This document shows positions 1 to 7,686 of a stretch of DNA of 43,025 nt, piece after piece; the first letter of the stretch is position 1; every line of letters begins with the position of its first letter. This DNA is from an uncultured Caulobacterales bacterium (GTDB lineage Bacteria > Pseudomonadota > Alphaproteobacteria > Caulobacterales > Maricaulaceae). The stretch covers positions 1 to 43,025 of the forward strand of contig CALLBD010000018.1 in the NCBI GenBank assembly GCA_938001915.1, in the 5' to 3' direction. The notes under the pieces were generated by a model, which did no database searches, was not told where the DNA came from, and saw only the letters and a list, made by a program, of their open reading frames with translations. The position numbers and the translations under genes are program-made.

Positions 1-291
1 CGCGCGCAGGACAAGCGCCGAAAGATCTTCGGCTTTGTAGGATTTCTTCCCCAGCATATGGGTTTTGGTTGTCCCCATTCCGCGTTTAAACCGCGCGACA
101 GTTTTATCAGGATGGGTTATCAGTCGGTGTTTTGCCGCCTCGCCAACCAGAATATCGCCTGAGTCAGAAACCCCAACGACGGAGGGAGTTAAAAACGTTC
201 CGCTGCTATTTTGTATCAGCTCGGGCCCATCTTCCGTGAATATGGAAATGAGGGAATTCGTTGTGCCGAGATCAATGCCGACAAGTGCCAT
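1..291 (-). CDS. hscC: Hsp70-family chaperone, HscC-like (5' part only)
   Basis: Reading the minus strand from ATG at 291 gives 97 codons that run off the window edge. The N-terminus begins MALVGIDLGTTNSLISIF, the phosphate-1 loop of the Hsp70/actin ATPase fold. It continues with a segment HPDKTVARFKRGMG, which matches the HscC (Hsc62) subfamily better than DnaK. HscC proteins are ATP-driven chaperones working with a dedicated J-protein; none is visible here, but the downstream part is outside the window. The gene is transcribed leftwards, away from the glycine-zipper gene, whose terminator lies about 140 bp upstream. HscC rather than DnaK is inferred from this N-terminal segment only; Hsp70 family membership is certain. 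Confidence 0.85.
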   Translation of the reverse strand, partial: MALVGIDLGTTNSLISIFTEDGPELIQNSSGTFLTPSVVGVSDSGDILVGEAAKHRLITHPDKTVARFKRGMGTTKTHMLGKKSYKAEDLSALVLRA

Positions 292-431
292 AAAAACGCC
301 TTTAAAACCCGTTTATCGTGTAGGTTTTCGTCTCGCCTTGCTGTCTTCAAGTCAAGGCCCTCTCGGGATATTCTCCGCATATCATGTGGAGTTTCTGCCG
401 ATTCTACGTCGCCAAAATCGTCAATGGTTCT

Positions 432-460
432 AAAAATAAAGGCTCCAAATAGGAGCCTTT
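432..460 (-). terminator. Rho-independent terminator of the glycine-zipper gene
   Basis: A perfect 9-bp stem, AAAGGCTCC (438-446) with GGAGCCTTT (452-460) around a 5-base loop, lies 26 bases after the stop of the 486-992 gene. On the minus strand the stem is followed by ATTTTTA, a short T tract. The orientation fits termination of the leftward glycine-zipper transcript before hscC. Confidence 0.8.
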
Positions 461-485
461 AAAGACTATATTCTGATTGTTGGGC

Positions 486-992
486 TTAATAGCCGCCGCG
501 GCGAACGCTTCGCGTGCCGAACCGGTTTCTGCTTCCAAATGACCGGCTGCTTCCAAATCTTTGATTTGAGAAACGCTGGCTTCTGGAGTATCCGTAGTCA
601 TAATAACCGAAAGAACTCCGCGTGTTGAAACCGCGGTTAAACCCGCGTCTGGAATCGAAACGTCTGGAGTTAAAGCTCCGCGAATTAAAACGTCTATTAT
701 TAAAGCGCCGGTTATTTCCATCATCTGCGATAGCTACGCCTGCGGCGCCGCCGATGAGGGCACCTACAATTGCGCCCTCTGTTCCATTACCGCGTCCAGC
801 GACCTCGGAGCCGATAACGCCGCCTACGACTGCGCCGATAGCGCCGCCAATGAGCTGGTTGTTATTATCCTGACGCACAACCTGTGTACGCTGATTAAAG
901 CTTGATTGTGCCATGGCCGGTGCAGAGACCGTCGCAACAACCGCAATAGCGGCGAGGGCAGATAGTGTTGTTTTTTTCATTGTGTTGAACAT
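486..992 (-). CDS. Secreted glycine-zipper protein with Arg/Phe/Asn/Ser-rich tail
   Basis: 168 residues. The start at 992 is set by an AAGGAG ribosome-binding site 6 bases upstream; a second Met at codon 5 is less well placed. Residues 1-28 are a Sec signal peptide ending AMA. Residues about 46-90 are a glycine zipper (LIGGAIGAVVGGVIGSEVAG and GAIVGALIGGAAGVAIA), as in 17-kDa surface antigen and 2TM glycine-zipper envelope proteins, which associate with membranes. The C-terminal half (about 92-168) is low-complexity and highly basic, built from short units such as RRFNSR and RGFN, ending in RRGGY. Such tails can bind anionic polymers or RNA, but this is inference. The gene is monocistronic with its own terminator. 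Function unknown; periplasmic or outer-membrane location is likely. Confidence 0.75.
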   Translation of the reverse strand: MFNTMKKTTLSALAAIAVVATVSAPAMAQSSFNQRTQVVRQDNNNQLIGGAIGAVVGGVIGSEVAGRGNGTEGAIVGALIGGAAGVAIADDGNNRRFNNRRFNSRSFNSRRFDSRRGFNRGFNTRSSFGYYDYGYSRSQRFSNQRFGSSRSFGSRNRFGTRSVRRGGY

Positions 993-1182
993 GATGTTCT
1001 CCTTCGTGATGACTCATAGATAAGCCTTTTCAGTGGAATAGCTATTCACGCTCAGACACATGGTGGTTAGATTCGAGGCGCCCATACTCACGCTAATGCG
1101 AGAATGGGTGATGTTAGATCTAAGGTAAACGACCCAAAGAACAGTTCAACGCTCGAAATATGATTTTCATAAATATTTTGTA
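993..1182. other. Intergenic region upstream of the glycine-zipper gene
   Basis: This gap separates the divergent glycine-zipper and XRE genes and must hold the leftward promoter. It contains a perfect 12-bp palindrome GAATAGCTATTC (1036-1047) and an imperfect inverted repeat around 1080-1107 (CCCATACTC / GAGAATGGG). Either could be a regulator site for the leftward gene. I could not assign a convincing -35/-10 pair. Confidence 0.35.
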
Positions 1183-1211
1183 TTGACGAATATCATATTG
1201 TTATATATATA
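1183..1211 (+). promoter_or_regulatory. Sigma-70-type promoter of the XRE regulator gene
   Basis: TTGACG (1183-1188), a 17-base spacer, then TATATA (1206-1211) is a near-consensus promoter. Transcription would begin around 1217-1219, essentially at the ATG at 1219, so the mRNA may be leaderless. The -10 lies in the middle of the inverted repeat 1190-1225. Confidence 0.6.
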
Positions 1212-1225
1212 CAACAATATGATAT
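1190..1225. promoter_or_regulatory. 36-bp inverted repeat, probable XRE autoregulatory operator
   Basis: Perfect 13-bp arms ATATCATATTGTT (1190-1202) and AACAATATGATAT (1213-1225) flank a 10-base spacer. The repeat covers the -10 element and the start codon of the regulator. A bound HTH dimer would block polymerase directly. The arms are perfect; the regulatory role is inferred from position. Confidence 0.6.
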
Positions 1226-1464
1226 ATAATAGAATAAAAATATTGCGAACAGAAAAGGGATTGTCTCGAAAGGACTTGGCGGAGGCTGTCGGAGTCAATT
1301 TCCAGACAATCGGGTATTTGGAGCGCGGGGATTATAATGCCTCGTTAGAGCTCGCGTTTAAACTCGCCGAATATTTCAATGTTCCAATTGATATGGCGTT
1401 TTCGCCGCGCCCCTTCAAAACTATGGCGGAGGAGTTAGCTGAACTACGGGCCGCCGAAAAATAA
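1219..1464 (+). CDS. Small XRE-family helix-turn-helix regulator
   Basis: 81 residues from the ATG at 1219, beginning MIYNRIKILRTEKGLSRKDL. Nearly the whole protein is a Cro/C1-type HTH (residues 1-60): RKDLAEAVGVNFQTIGYLER contains the turn and recognition helix. This is the compact class of HTH proteins often paired with a small membrane protein gene. A longer reading from TTG at 1183 would begin inside the -35 element and is rejected. There is no ribosome-binding site, consistent with the leaderless mRNA predicted from the promoter. The next gene starts 15-57 bases downstream. DNA target probably the palindrome over its own start (inference). Confidence 0.8.
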   Translation: MIYNRIKILRTEKGLSRKDLAEAVGVNFQTIGYLERGDYNASLELAFKLAEYFNVPIDMAFSPRPFKTMAEELAELRAAEK

Positions 1465-1479
1465 GATGACGATAGACGG

Positions 1480-2004
1480 GTGTCGCGCCAAAAGTTCGAG
1501 AAAGTAAGGAATGGAATTAAAATGTTGAAATCAATCGCCAGAGTTTTTGAGTTTAAGGAAAGTAGTATCTCCAAATCCACCTTGCGTCGGATTACGATTG
1601 CCTTACTGCTAACTCTACCGCTTTTTCCGCTGGGTGTGATGCGAATTTATGATCTATTCTCTAATCCGATAGTAGACGGCATGGCGAAGGGGTTAATGAT
1701 AGTCGGGCTCATTTGCCTAATTTACTGTATGTCTACGCGCTTCGTGAACCGGTTTTATTTTCCAGATAAATATCTGGATGAATGGGAGATTGGGATCAAA
1801 CATAAATCGATGGCTTTCTCATTTATGATACTGTTTTGGGTCGTTCCTTTTGTAATTGTTGCCGCGCTAATCGCTTCATCTGGCGCTGTCTGGGAAGTTT
1901 CGGGAATTGTTGTATTTCACATTGGCATGGCAATTTTGCTTGGACTATGTTATATTCAGATCTTTCACGCACTCTGGCAAGTTCGACCCTTCGATCAAGA
2001 GTAG
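1480..2004 (+). CDS. Four-helix membrane protein paired with the XRE regulator
   Basis: Up to 174 residues from GTG at 1480; ATG at 1522, preceded by AAGGA at 1506-1510, is at least as likely a start (160 residues). Four hydrophobic segments are visible: residues about 40-56, 70-86, 112-130 and 140-160. The stretch DKYLDEWEIGIKHKSMAFSF after the second helix recalls the LDERE-type motif of DUF2178-like small membrane proteins, which often sit beside a small XRE regulator; the match is suggestive only. It follows the regulator directly and probably shares its promoter. Function unknown; possibly a membrane partner or target of the regulator. Confidence 0.6.
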   Translation: MSRQKFEKVRNGIKMLKSIARVFEFKESSISKSTLRRITIALLLTLPLFPLGVMRIYDLFSNPIVDGMAKGLMIVGLICLIYCMSTRFVNRFYFPDKYLDEWEIGIKHKSMAFSFMILFWVVPFVIVAALIASSGAVWEVSGIVVFHIGMAILLGLCYIQIFHALWQVRPFDQE

Positions 2005-2023
2005 CTGAAAAAGCCTCGAACCT

Positions 2024-2057
2024 AAGCCGCCTAAGCCTCTTGCTTTTGCGGCGGCTT
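2024..2057. other. Hairpin between the membrane protein gene and ettA
   Basis: Perfect 8-bp arms AAGCCGCC (2024-2031) and GGCGGCTT (2050-2057) with an 18-base loop, starting 20 bases after the stop of the preceding gene. No T tract follows on the plus strand, so it is not a textbook terminator. It may be a weak terminator or an mRNA 3'-end stabiliser. Confidence 0.35.
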
Positions 2058-2103
2058 CGCCACATATCGCGCTCAAAGTTTTTCTAGAAAATGAGAGCGT
2101 AAA

Positions 2104-3762
2104 ATGGCCCGTCAATTCTGCTATCACATGCAAGGTCTGACGAAGAAATTCGGCAATAAGACCATTCTCGACAATGTGCATTTGTCTTTCTATCCCGATG
2201 CAAAAATCGGCCTTATCGGTGTGAACGGTGCAGGTAAGTCGACTCTCATGAAAGTCATGGCCGGCATCGACAATGAGGTCACGGGCGAACATTGGGCTGC
2301 TGAAGGCGTAAAAGTCGGATACTTACCGCAGGAACCAAAGCTCGACCCCTCCAAGACCGTCTGGGAAAATGTCATTGAAGGCTGCGAAGATAAGCAAATC
2401 TTCGATGCCTACAACAAAGCTGCCACGGATATGGCGACGGAATATACTGATGAGCTCATGGAGCAGATGACGTCTCTGCAAGAGCAGGTCGATGGTCGCG
2501 ATGCGTGGGATATTGACTCCAAAATTGAAATGGCCATGCAGGCCCTGCGGTGTCCGCCTAAAGAAGATCCCGTTACATCTCTTTCGGGCGGTGAAGCGCG
2601 CCGCGTCGCCCTGTGTCAGCTTTTGTTATCCAAGCCTGATTTACTTCTCCTCGACGAGCCAACCAACCATTTGGATGCGGAAACTGTGGCGTGGCTAGAG
2701 AATTATCTCGTCAAATATACCGGCGCGATCATCCTCATTACCCATGATCGCTACTTCCTTGACAATATCACAAATTGGACCCTCGAAATCGACCGAGGTC
2801 GGGCCTATCCGCATGAGGGAAATTACTCGTCATGGCTAGAAGCCAAAGGTAAGCGCATGGATCAAGAGGGCCGCGAGAGCGACTCCAAGACAAAAGCTTT
2901 GAAACGTGAATTAGAGTGGATTCGCTCTAACCCGAAAGCGCGTCAGTCTAAGTCAAAAGCCCGTATCAGCGCCTATGAAAAGCTCCGGGATGAAGCCGAA
3001 AATGAGGTCGTCTCCCACGCGGAAATCCGTATTCCGATGGGTGAGCGTCTAGGCAACATCGTTGTCGAAGCTAATAATGTCTCTAAAGGGTTTGGAGATA
3101 AGCTCCTGATTAAAGACCTCTCCTTCAAATTGCCGCGCGGCGGTATTGTCGGTGTTATTGGACCGAACGGTGCAGGTAAGACGACCTTGTTCAAAATGAT
3201 TACGGGCGAAGAACAGCCTGATGAAGGCACATTCAAAGTCGGCGAAACTGTTGAGCTAGGATATGTCGACCAAAACCGAGATGCACTGGATAACTCCAAA
3301 AATGTTTGGGAAGCCATCTCCGATGGCTTAGACATTCTGGTCATGGGCAAACGCGAAGTGCCATCCCGCGCCTATGTTGGCGCCTTTAACTTCAAAGGCA
3401 CCGACCAGCAGAAGAATGTCGGACAATTGTCTGGCGGTGAGCGTAACCGTGTGAACATGGCGAAAATGCTGACGCGGCCCGCAAACCTCCTACTTCTTGA
3501 TGAACCGACGAACGACTTAGACCGCGAAACGCTGGCGTCTCTCGAGGTTGCTTTGGAGAAGTTCCCAGGCTGTGCCGTGGTCATCTCGCATGATCGCTTC
3601 TTCCTCGACCGTGTTGCCACGCATATCCTTGCTTATGAAGGCGATAGCCATGTGGAGTGGTTCGAAGGCAACTTCGCGGATTATATCGAAGATAAAAAGC
3701 GCCGTCTCGGACCAGATGCCGACATGCCGAAGAAGCTCAAATTTGTGAAATTTGATCGTTAA
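2104..3762 (+). CDS. ettA: Energy-dependent translational throttle protein EttA (ABC-F ATPase)
   Basis: 552 residues, close to the 555 of E. coli EttA. Two ABC cassettes with no membrane segment: Walker A GVNGAGKST (39-47) and GPNGAGKTT (353-361), ABC signatures LSGGEARRVAL and LSGGERNRVNMAK, Walker B plus glutamate LLLLDEPTN in both halves. The arm subdomain expected in EttA lies between Walker A and the signature of the first cassette (about 95-140), and the basic linker with SKSKARISAYEKL is present. EttA binds the ribosomal E site and gates entry into elongation according to the ATP/ADP ratio. Soluble, ribosome-associated. It stands alone; the next gene begins 55 bases later and is unrelated. 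Confidence 0.95.
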   Translation: MARQFCYHMQGLTKKFGNKTILDNVHLSFYPDAKIGLIGVNGAGKSTLMKVMAGIDNEVTGEHWAAEGVKVGYLPQEPKLDPSKTVWENVIEGCEDKQIFDAYNKAATDMATEYTDELMEQMTSLQEQVDGRDAWDIDSKIEMAMQALRCPPKEDPVTSLSGGEARRVALCQLLLSKPDLLLLDEPTNHLDAETVAWLENYLVKYTGAIILITHDRYFLDNITNWTLEIDRGRAYPHEGNYSSWLEAKGKRMDQEGRESDSKTKALKRELEWIRSNPKARQSKSKARISAYEKLRDEAENEVVSHAEIRIPMGERLGNIVVEANNVSKGFGDKLLIKDLSFKLPRGGIVGVIGPNGAGKTTLFKMITGEEQPDEGTFKVGETVELGYVDQNRDALDNSKNVWEAISDGLDILVMGKREVPSRAYVGAFNFKGTDQQKNVGQLSGGERNRVNMAKMLTRPANLLLLDEPTNDLDRETLASLEVALEKFPGCAVVISHDRFFLDRVATHILAYEGDSHVEWFEGNFADYIEDKKRRLGPDADMPKKLKFVKFDR

Positions 3763-3817
3763 AGCGCACGCATTAGATGGGTTGACAATCCTTGTGTCAA
3801 TCTTGTCTGATATAGTT

Positions 3818-5719
3818 ATGAAACTTTTTGCAACTTTCCTTGTGGTCTTGGCCTTGATCGGCTGTTCGCAAAGTTCAAATTCAGCCTCGGCGCAAACCGC
3901 GCCGCCTATTCTTGTTGATCAATTTGGCTATCTTCCCACATTGGAAAAGGTTGCAATTATAAAAGATCCTCAAACCGGGTTTGACGCGGATAAATCCTTC
4001 GTTCCTGGCCAGAGATATGCCGTCGTCAATACGGCAACGGGACAGAGCGTTTATACGGGAACGCCGCGAGCCTGGAAAAACGGAAAAGTCGATACGGCGT
4101 CGGGTGACCGCGTCTGGCATTTTGATTTCTCATCCGTACGAGCGCCTGGCCGCTATGTAATTCGGGACTTGGACAAGCGCGTCGATAGCTATGCCTTTGA
4201 AATTTCGCCCAATGTCTACAAACCTGTCCTGAAAGCCGCCTTTAAGACCTTTTATCTTCAGCGCGCGGGGTATGAAAAAACACGAGCATTGGCGGGCCCC
4301 TGGTCGGATGGTGCGTCGCACTTAGGGCGCGGTCAGGACCCGCAGGCGCGCTTATTTAATCGCCCGAGAGACGCTTCAACCCAGCGGGATTTGCGCGGCG
4401 GATGGTATGATGCGGGGGATTACAATAAATATACAAGCTGGACGGCGGATTACATCAGGGAGCTGCTTGGGGCTTATTTGGAAAACCCGAATGTCTGGAC
4501 AGATGATTTCGAAATTCCAGAATCGGGAAATGGCGTGCCTGATCTCCTAGACGAGGTGAAATGGGGTTTGGATTGGCTTGAACGGATGCAAAACAAAGAC
4601 GGATCGATGTTATCTGTAATGGGTTTGTCAAGCGGGTCGCCGCCCTCTTCCGCGAAGAAACCGAGCCTATATGGTCCGCAAAACACATCGGCGAGCTTTA
4701 GTGCAGCGGGCGCTTTTGCGATTGCGTCTAAAGTTTTTAGCCGCGTGCCTCGCTTTGAGGCCGATGCAAAACGATATGCTTCGCGCGCGGAGAAGGCCTG
4801 GTTGTGGGCGGAAGCCAATCCGAATGTGAAGTTTTGGAATAACGACCCCCGCAGCAATTCCGACGGCTTAGCCGCAGGTCAACAAGAGGTAGAGGCTGAC
4901 CGTTTGGCGAAAAAAAAGCTGATTGCCGCTGTTCATATGTCGGTGCTGACCGGTGATGCCTATTTCGATGGCGTAATTGGGCGGCTTTACCAGACGGTGA
5001 AACCAATGACTGCCAATAGCCCCGATGGTTTTGAGCGCACACTGGCCGCTGATCTTCTTTATTATGCGCGGCAAGGGAAAACCTCGCCGCGCGTTTCGGC
5101 GCGTATCAAACGCGACTATGTGTCCAAGGTTTTGAATGGTCATAATGGGTGGCCAACAAAGCAAAATGATGAAGACGCCTACCGCGCATTCGTCGATGGA
5201 TATTGGTGGGGAAGCAATTCAACAAAAGCGAAAAGAGGGGCCGTCTATACCCAAGCGATTGTTGCGGGGGTAGGAAATAGGTCTCGGACTGAATATCTGA
5301 ATGCGGCTGCCGACTATTTGCATTATATTCATGGGGCCAATCCACTCAATAAAGCCTATTTGTCAAACATGGGGCGATATGGCGCTGAAAATTCCGTGAA
5401 GGAATTTTATCATGCTTGGTTCCAAAATGGCTCGGTCTGGGATGCTGTGGGGTCCTCAAGATATGGTCCGGCCCCTGGTTTTCTGGTGGGCGGTCCCAAT
5501 CAGTATTATGAGCGCGATAACTGCTGTAATTCGACCTGCGGCGGGGCAGGCGATAAGCTGTGTAAAATTCCTGTGAAATCACCTCCTTCTGGCCAGCCTC
5601 CCGCAAAGTCTTACACCGACTTTAATGAGACATGGCCCATCAATAGCTGGGAAGTGACAGAAAATTCCAATAGCTATCAGGTCGCTTACATACGCTTATT
5701 ATCAAAGTTCACGCGGTGA
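3818..5719 (+). CDS. Glycoside hydrolase family 9 lipoprotein (endoglucanase-like)
   Basis: 633 residues from ATG at 3818. This start is chosen because it gives a clean lipoprotein signal peptide with lipobox LIGC (Cys16, Ser at +2, so outer membrane likely); an ATG at 3752 would overlap ettA and hide it. Residues about 35-130 form the Ig-like CelD_N domain (ILVDQFGYLP at its start). The (alpha/alpha)6 GH9 catalytic domain follows, with the GGWYDAGDYNKY motif (Asp198 and Asp201, nucleophile/base region) and a C-terminal WEVTENSNS matching the GH9 signature, where Glu612 is the likely proton donor. A Cys-rich loop (CCNSTCGGAGDKLC) sits just before it. GH9 enzymes cleave beta-1,4-glucans such as cellulose or mixed-linkage glucan; exact substrate is unknown. 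No other polysaccharide genes are adjacent. Confidence 0.9.
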   Translation: MKLFATFLVVLALIGCSQSSNSASAQTAPPILVDQFGYLPTLEKVAIIKDPQTGFDADKSFVPGQRYAVVNTATGQSVYTGTPRAWKNGKVDTASGDRVWHFDFSSVRAPGRYVIRDLDKRVDSYAFEISPNVYKPVLKAAFKTFYLQRAGYEKTRALAGPWSDGASHLGRGQDPQARLFNRPRDASTQRDLRGGWYDAGDYNKYTSWTADYIRELLGAYLENPNVWTDDFEIPESGNGVPDLLDEVKWGLDWLERMQNKDGSMLSVMGLSSGSPPSSAKKPSLYGPQNTSASFSAAGAFAIASKVFSRVPRFEADAKRYASRAEKAWLWAEANPNVKFWNNDPRSNSDGLAAGQQEVEADRLAKKKLIAAVHMSVLTGDAYFDGVIGRLYQTVKPMTANSPDGFERTLAADLLYYARQGKTSPRVSARIKRDYVSKVLNGHNGWPTKQNDEDAYRAFVDGYWWGSNSTKAKRGAVYTQAIVAGVGNRSRTEYLNAAADYLHYIHGANPLNKAYLSNMGRYGAENSVKEFYHAWFQNGSVWDAVGSSRYGPAPGFLVGGPNQYYERDNCCNSTCGGAGDKLCKIPVKSPPSGQPPAKSYTDFNETWPINSWEVTENSNSYQVAYIRLLSKFTR

Positions 5720-5727
5720 ATTTCATC

Positions 5728-5747
5728 ATATAAAGTTTTTTTTATAT
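5728..5747. promoter_or_regulatory. Candidate operator upstream of the ArsR-methyltransferase/metF operon
   Basis: ATATAAA (5728-5734) and TTTATAT (5741-5747) form a 7-bp inverted repeat with a 6-base spacer, 33 bases before the ATG of the regulator. ArsR-type regulators bind AT-rich dyads of about this size and usually control their own operon. The spacer is T-rich, so part of the symmetry could be compositional. Confidence 0.4.
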
Positions 5748-5779
5748 ACTTATACAGAACTATTGGGTAAGTGTTTCCC

Positions 5780-6748
5780 ATGGACGCTGTCGCGACATAT
5801 CTGAAAACTCTCGGGCATCCCGACCGTTTGCGTATATTGGCGCTTTTAAATCAAGGGGAACTCACTGTGAGTGAGCTGGTCCAAATTTTAAATTTGTCTC
5901 AGCCGCGCGTGACCCAATACATAAAGTCTTTGGAGCAGGTGGGGGTTGTTGAAAGACTCCGGGAAGGTAGCTGGGTGTTCTCCCGTCTGAAGCGCGCGCA
6001 AGCCGCGCATGCGGATATTCTAGCCCCGACATTAGCCGCGCTGTCATTGCAAGATAAGCAATTAGCCTCTGATCGCGCGAATTTGGATAAAGTCAGAGCT
6101 CATAGATCCAAGCAGGCAGATGCCTTTTTTGCCTCCGTCGCGAATGATCATGATCAGTTGGGGCATGAATATCTGCCCCAAATGGACATTGAATCGGCTT
6201 TGTTAGGTCTCGTATCTGGACAAGTCTTTCAGCGCATGGTGGATCTCGGCACGGGTACGGGCCGGATGCTGAAACTTTTTGCATCCCATATAAAAAGTGG
6301 TGTGGGCGTTGATGATAGCGTCGAAATGCTCCGCGTTGCGCGTCATACGCTCTCAGATGACGCTTATATGCACATTTCCGTCCAACAGGCTGATTTACAA
6401 GATGCCCCGCTAAAAGACGGGGCAGCAGATTTAGTGACGATGCATCAAGTCTTACATTTTTTGGAAGAACCGACGCGCGCCGTAAAGGAAGCCGCACGGC
6501 TTCTTGGGCCAGGTGGGCACTTGCTCGTGACAGATTTCGCCTCCCATGATTTAGAAAATTATAGAGAGAAATATTCGCATCGCCGCCTCGGCTTTAGCGA
6601 TGTCGACATAGAAAAATTTCTGTCGGAAAATGAATTTGAACTCAGACAGATTGAGACAATTCCTGCCTCCGATTCAACAACTCCAGACGTCAAAATATGG
6701 TATGCCGTCAAACATCCCGTTGCCTATTCACTGAAAGATAAGCCATGA
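5780..6748 (+). CDS. ArsR-family HTH fused to a SAM-dependent methyltransferase
   Basis: 322 residues from ATG at 5780; an in-frame GTG lies 9 bases upstream. Residues 1-75 are a winged HTH of ArsR/SmtB type (GHPDRLRILALL, then SQPRVTQYIKSLEQVGVV as recognition helix and wing). No metal-binding Cys motif (ELCVCDL-like) is present. Residues about 140-270 are a Rossmann methyltransferase with motif I VDLGTGTGR (154-162). The stop overlaps the metF start by four bases (ATGA), so the two are coupled. Fusions of this type beside metF suggest a sensor of SAM or S-adenosylhomocysteine controlling the methionine cycle, in line with the known SahR/SamR group of ArsR-type methionine regulators; whether the domain senses or methylates cannot be told from sequence. 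Confidence 0.85.
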   Translation: MDAVATYLKTLGHPDRLRILALLNQGELTVSELVQILNLSQPRVTQYIKSLEQVGVVERLREGSWVFSRLKRAQAAHADILAPTLAALSLQDKQLASDRANLDKVRAHRSKQADAFFASVANDHDQLGHEYLPQMDIESALLGLVSGQVFQRMVDLGTGTGRMLKLFASHIKSGVGVDDSVEMLRVARHTLSDDAYMHISVQQADLQDAPLKDGAADLVTMHQVLHFLEEPTRAVKEAARLLGPGGHLLVTDFASHDLENYREKYSHRRLGFSDVDIEKFLSENEFELRQIETIPASDSTTPDVKIWYAVKHPVAYSLKDKP

Positions 6749-7686
6749 ACGCTCGACTCCCACTTCGTGATCCCAATGCACCCGTCGGCGCAATTGCGCG
6801 GGCCTGTGCCGAAAGCCCAGACCTCAAAGTCAGCTTCGAATTTTTTCCGCCGAAAAATCAGAAGATGGAAGAAAAACTTTGGGACTCTATCGAAAAGCTT
6901 GCGCCTCTGTCTCCCGATTTTGTCTCCGTAACCTACGGTGCGGGCGGCTCGACACGGGAGCGCACGCACCGCACTGTTGCGCGAATGGTGAAAGAAACAG
7001 ACTTTGCACCTGCCGCGCATTTGACCTGTGTGGATGCAACCAGAGAAGAAATTGATGAAGTCGCGCGCGAATATTGGAATGCGGGCGTACGGCATATTGT
7101 TGCGCTAAGAGGCGACCCCTCTAGCGGCATTGGCGAAGCCTACACGCCGCATCCGAACGGATATGCCTATGCCAATGATTTGACAGAAGGGCTGAAGAAA
7201 ATCGCAGATTTTGAGGTGTCCGTATCTGCCTATCCAGAGCAACATCCTGAGAGCGCGAATTGGTCAGTCGAAATTGATAATCTGAAGCGGAAAATTGATG
7301 CCGGCGCGACTCGGGCGATTACGCAATTTTTCTTCTCACCCGATATTTTTTGGCGCTTTCAGGACCGGGTATTAGACGCGGGTATCGATATCCCGATTGT
7401 TCCAGGGCTTATGCTGCAGCCAAACTTCAAAGGCCTTGCGCGTATGTCTAAGATGTGCGGTGTCTCTGTGCCCGATTGGTATGCGGGGTTATTTGAAGGC
7501 CTTGAGGATGACGCAATCACGCGGGATATGCTGACAGCGACCTTAGCGGCCGAACTTACGGCCGAACTAAGAGATAGAGGCGTAAATCATTTCCATCTCT
7601 ATACACTAAACCGAGCCGAAATTGCTTCGGCTGTTAGCCGTATATTGGGCTTGCACCAAAGACGGAATGTGGAAGCCGTCGCATGA
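6745..7686 (+). CDS. metF: 5,10-methylenetetrahydrofolate reductase
   Basis: 313 residues, the normal length of bacterial MetF. A single FAD-binding TIM barrel reduces methylene-THF to 5-methyl-THF, the methyl donor for methionine synthase. Recognisable segments are SFEFFPPK near residue 30 (with the catalytic-region glutamate), FVSVTYGAGGSTRERT, HLTCVDAT, ALRGDPSSG, and GATRAITQFFFS. It is soluble. It overlaps the ArsR-methyltransferase gene upstream and the NTF2-like gene downstream by four bases each, so the three are one transcription and translation unit. The regulator upstream very likely controls it. Confidence 0.95.
   Translation: MNARLPLRDPNAPVGAIARACAESPDLKVSFEFFPPKNQKMEEKLWDSIEKLAPLSPDFVSVTYGAGGSTRERTHRTVARMVKETDFAPAAHLTCVDATREEIDEVAREYWNAGVRHIVALRGDPSSGIGEAYTPHPNGYAYANDLTEGLKKIADFEVSVSAYPEQHPESANWSVEIDNLKRKIDAGATRAITQFFFSPDIFWRFQDRVLDAGIDIPIVPGLMLQPNFKGLARMSKMCGVSVPDWYAGLFEGLEDDAITRDMLTATLAAELTAELRDRGVNHFHLYTLNRAEIASAVSRILGLHQRRNVEAVA

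Noticed and set aside
292..400. Heat-shock (RpoH) promoter upstream of hscC
   Set aside because: CTTGAA and CCTACAC-like boxes exist on the minus strand, but the spacing of about 21 bases is too long.
1183..1218. Longer N-terminus for the XRE regulator from TTG at 1183
   Set aside because: It would start inside the -35 box and add a 12-residue hydrophobic stretch foreign to this HTH class.
3752..3817. Longer start for the GH9 gene overlapping ettA
   Set aside because: It would bury the lipoprotein signal peptide, which is complete from the ATG at 3818.
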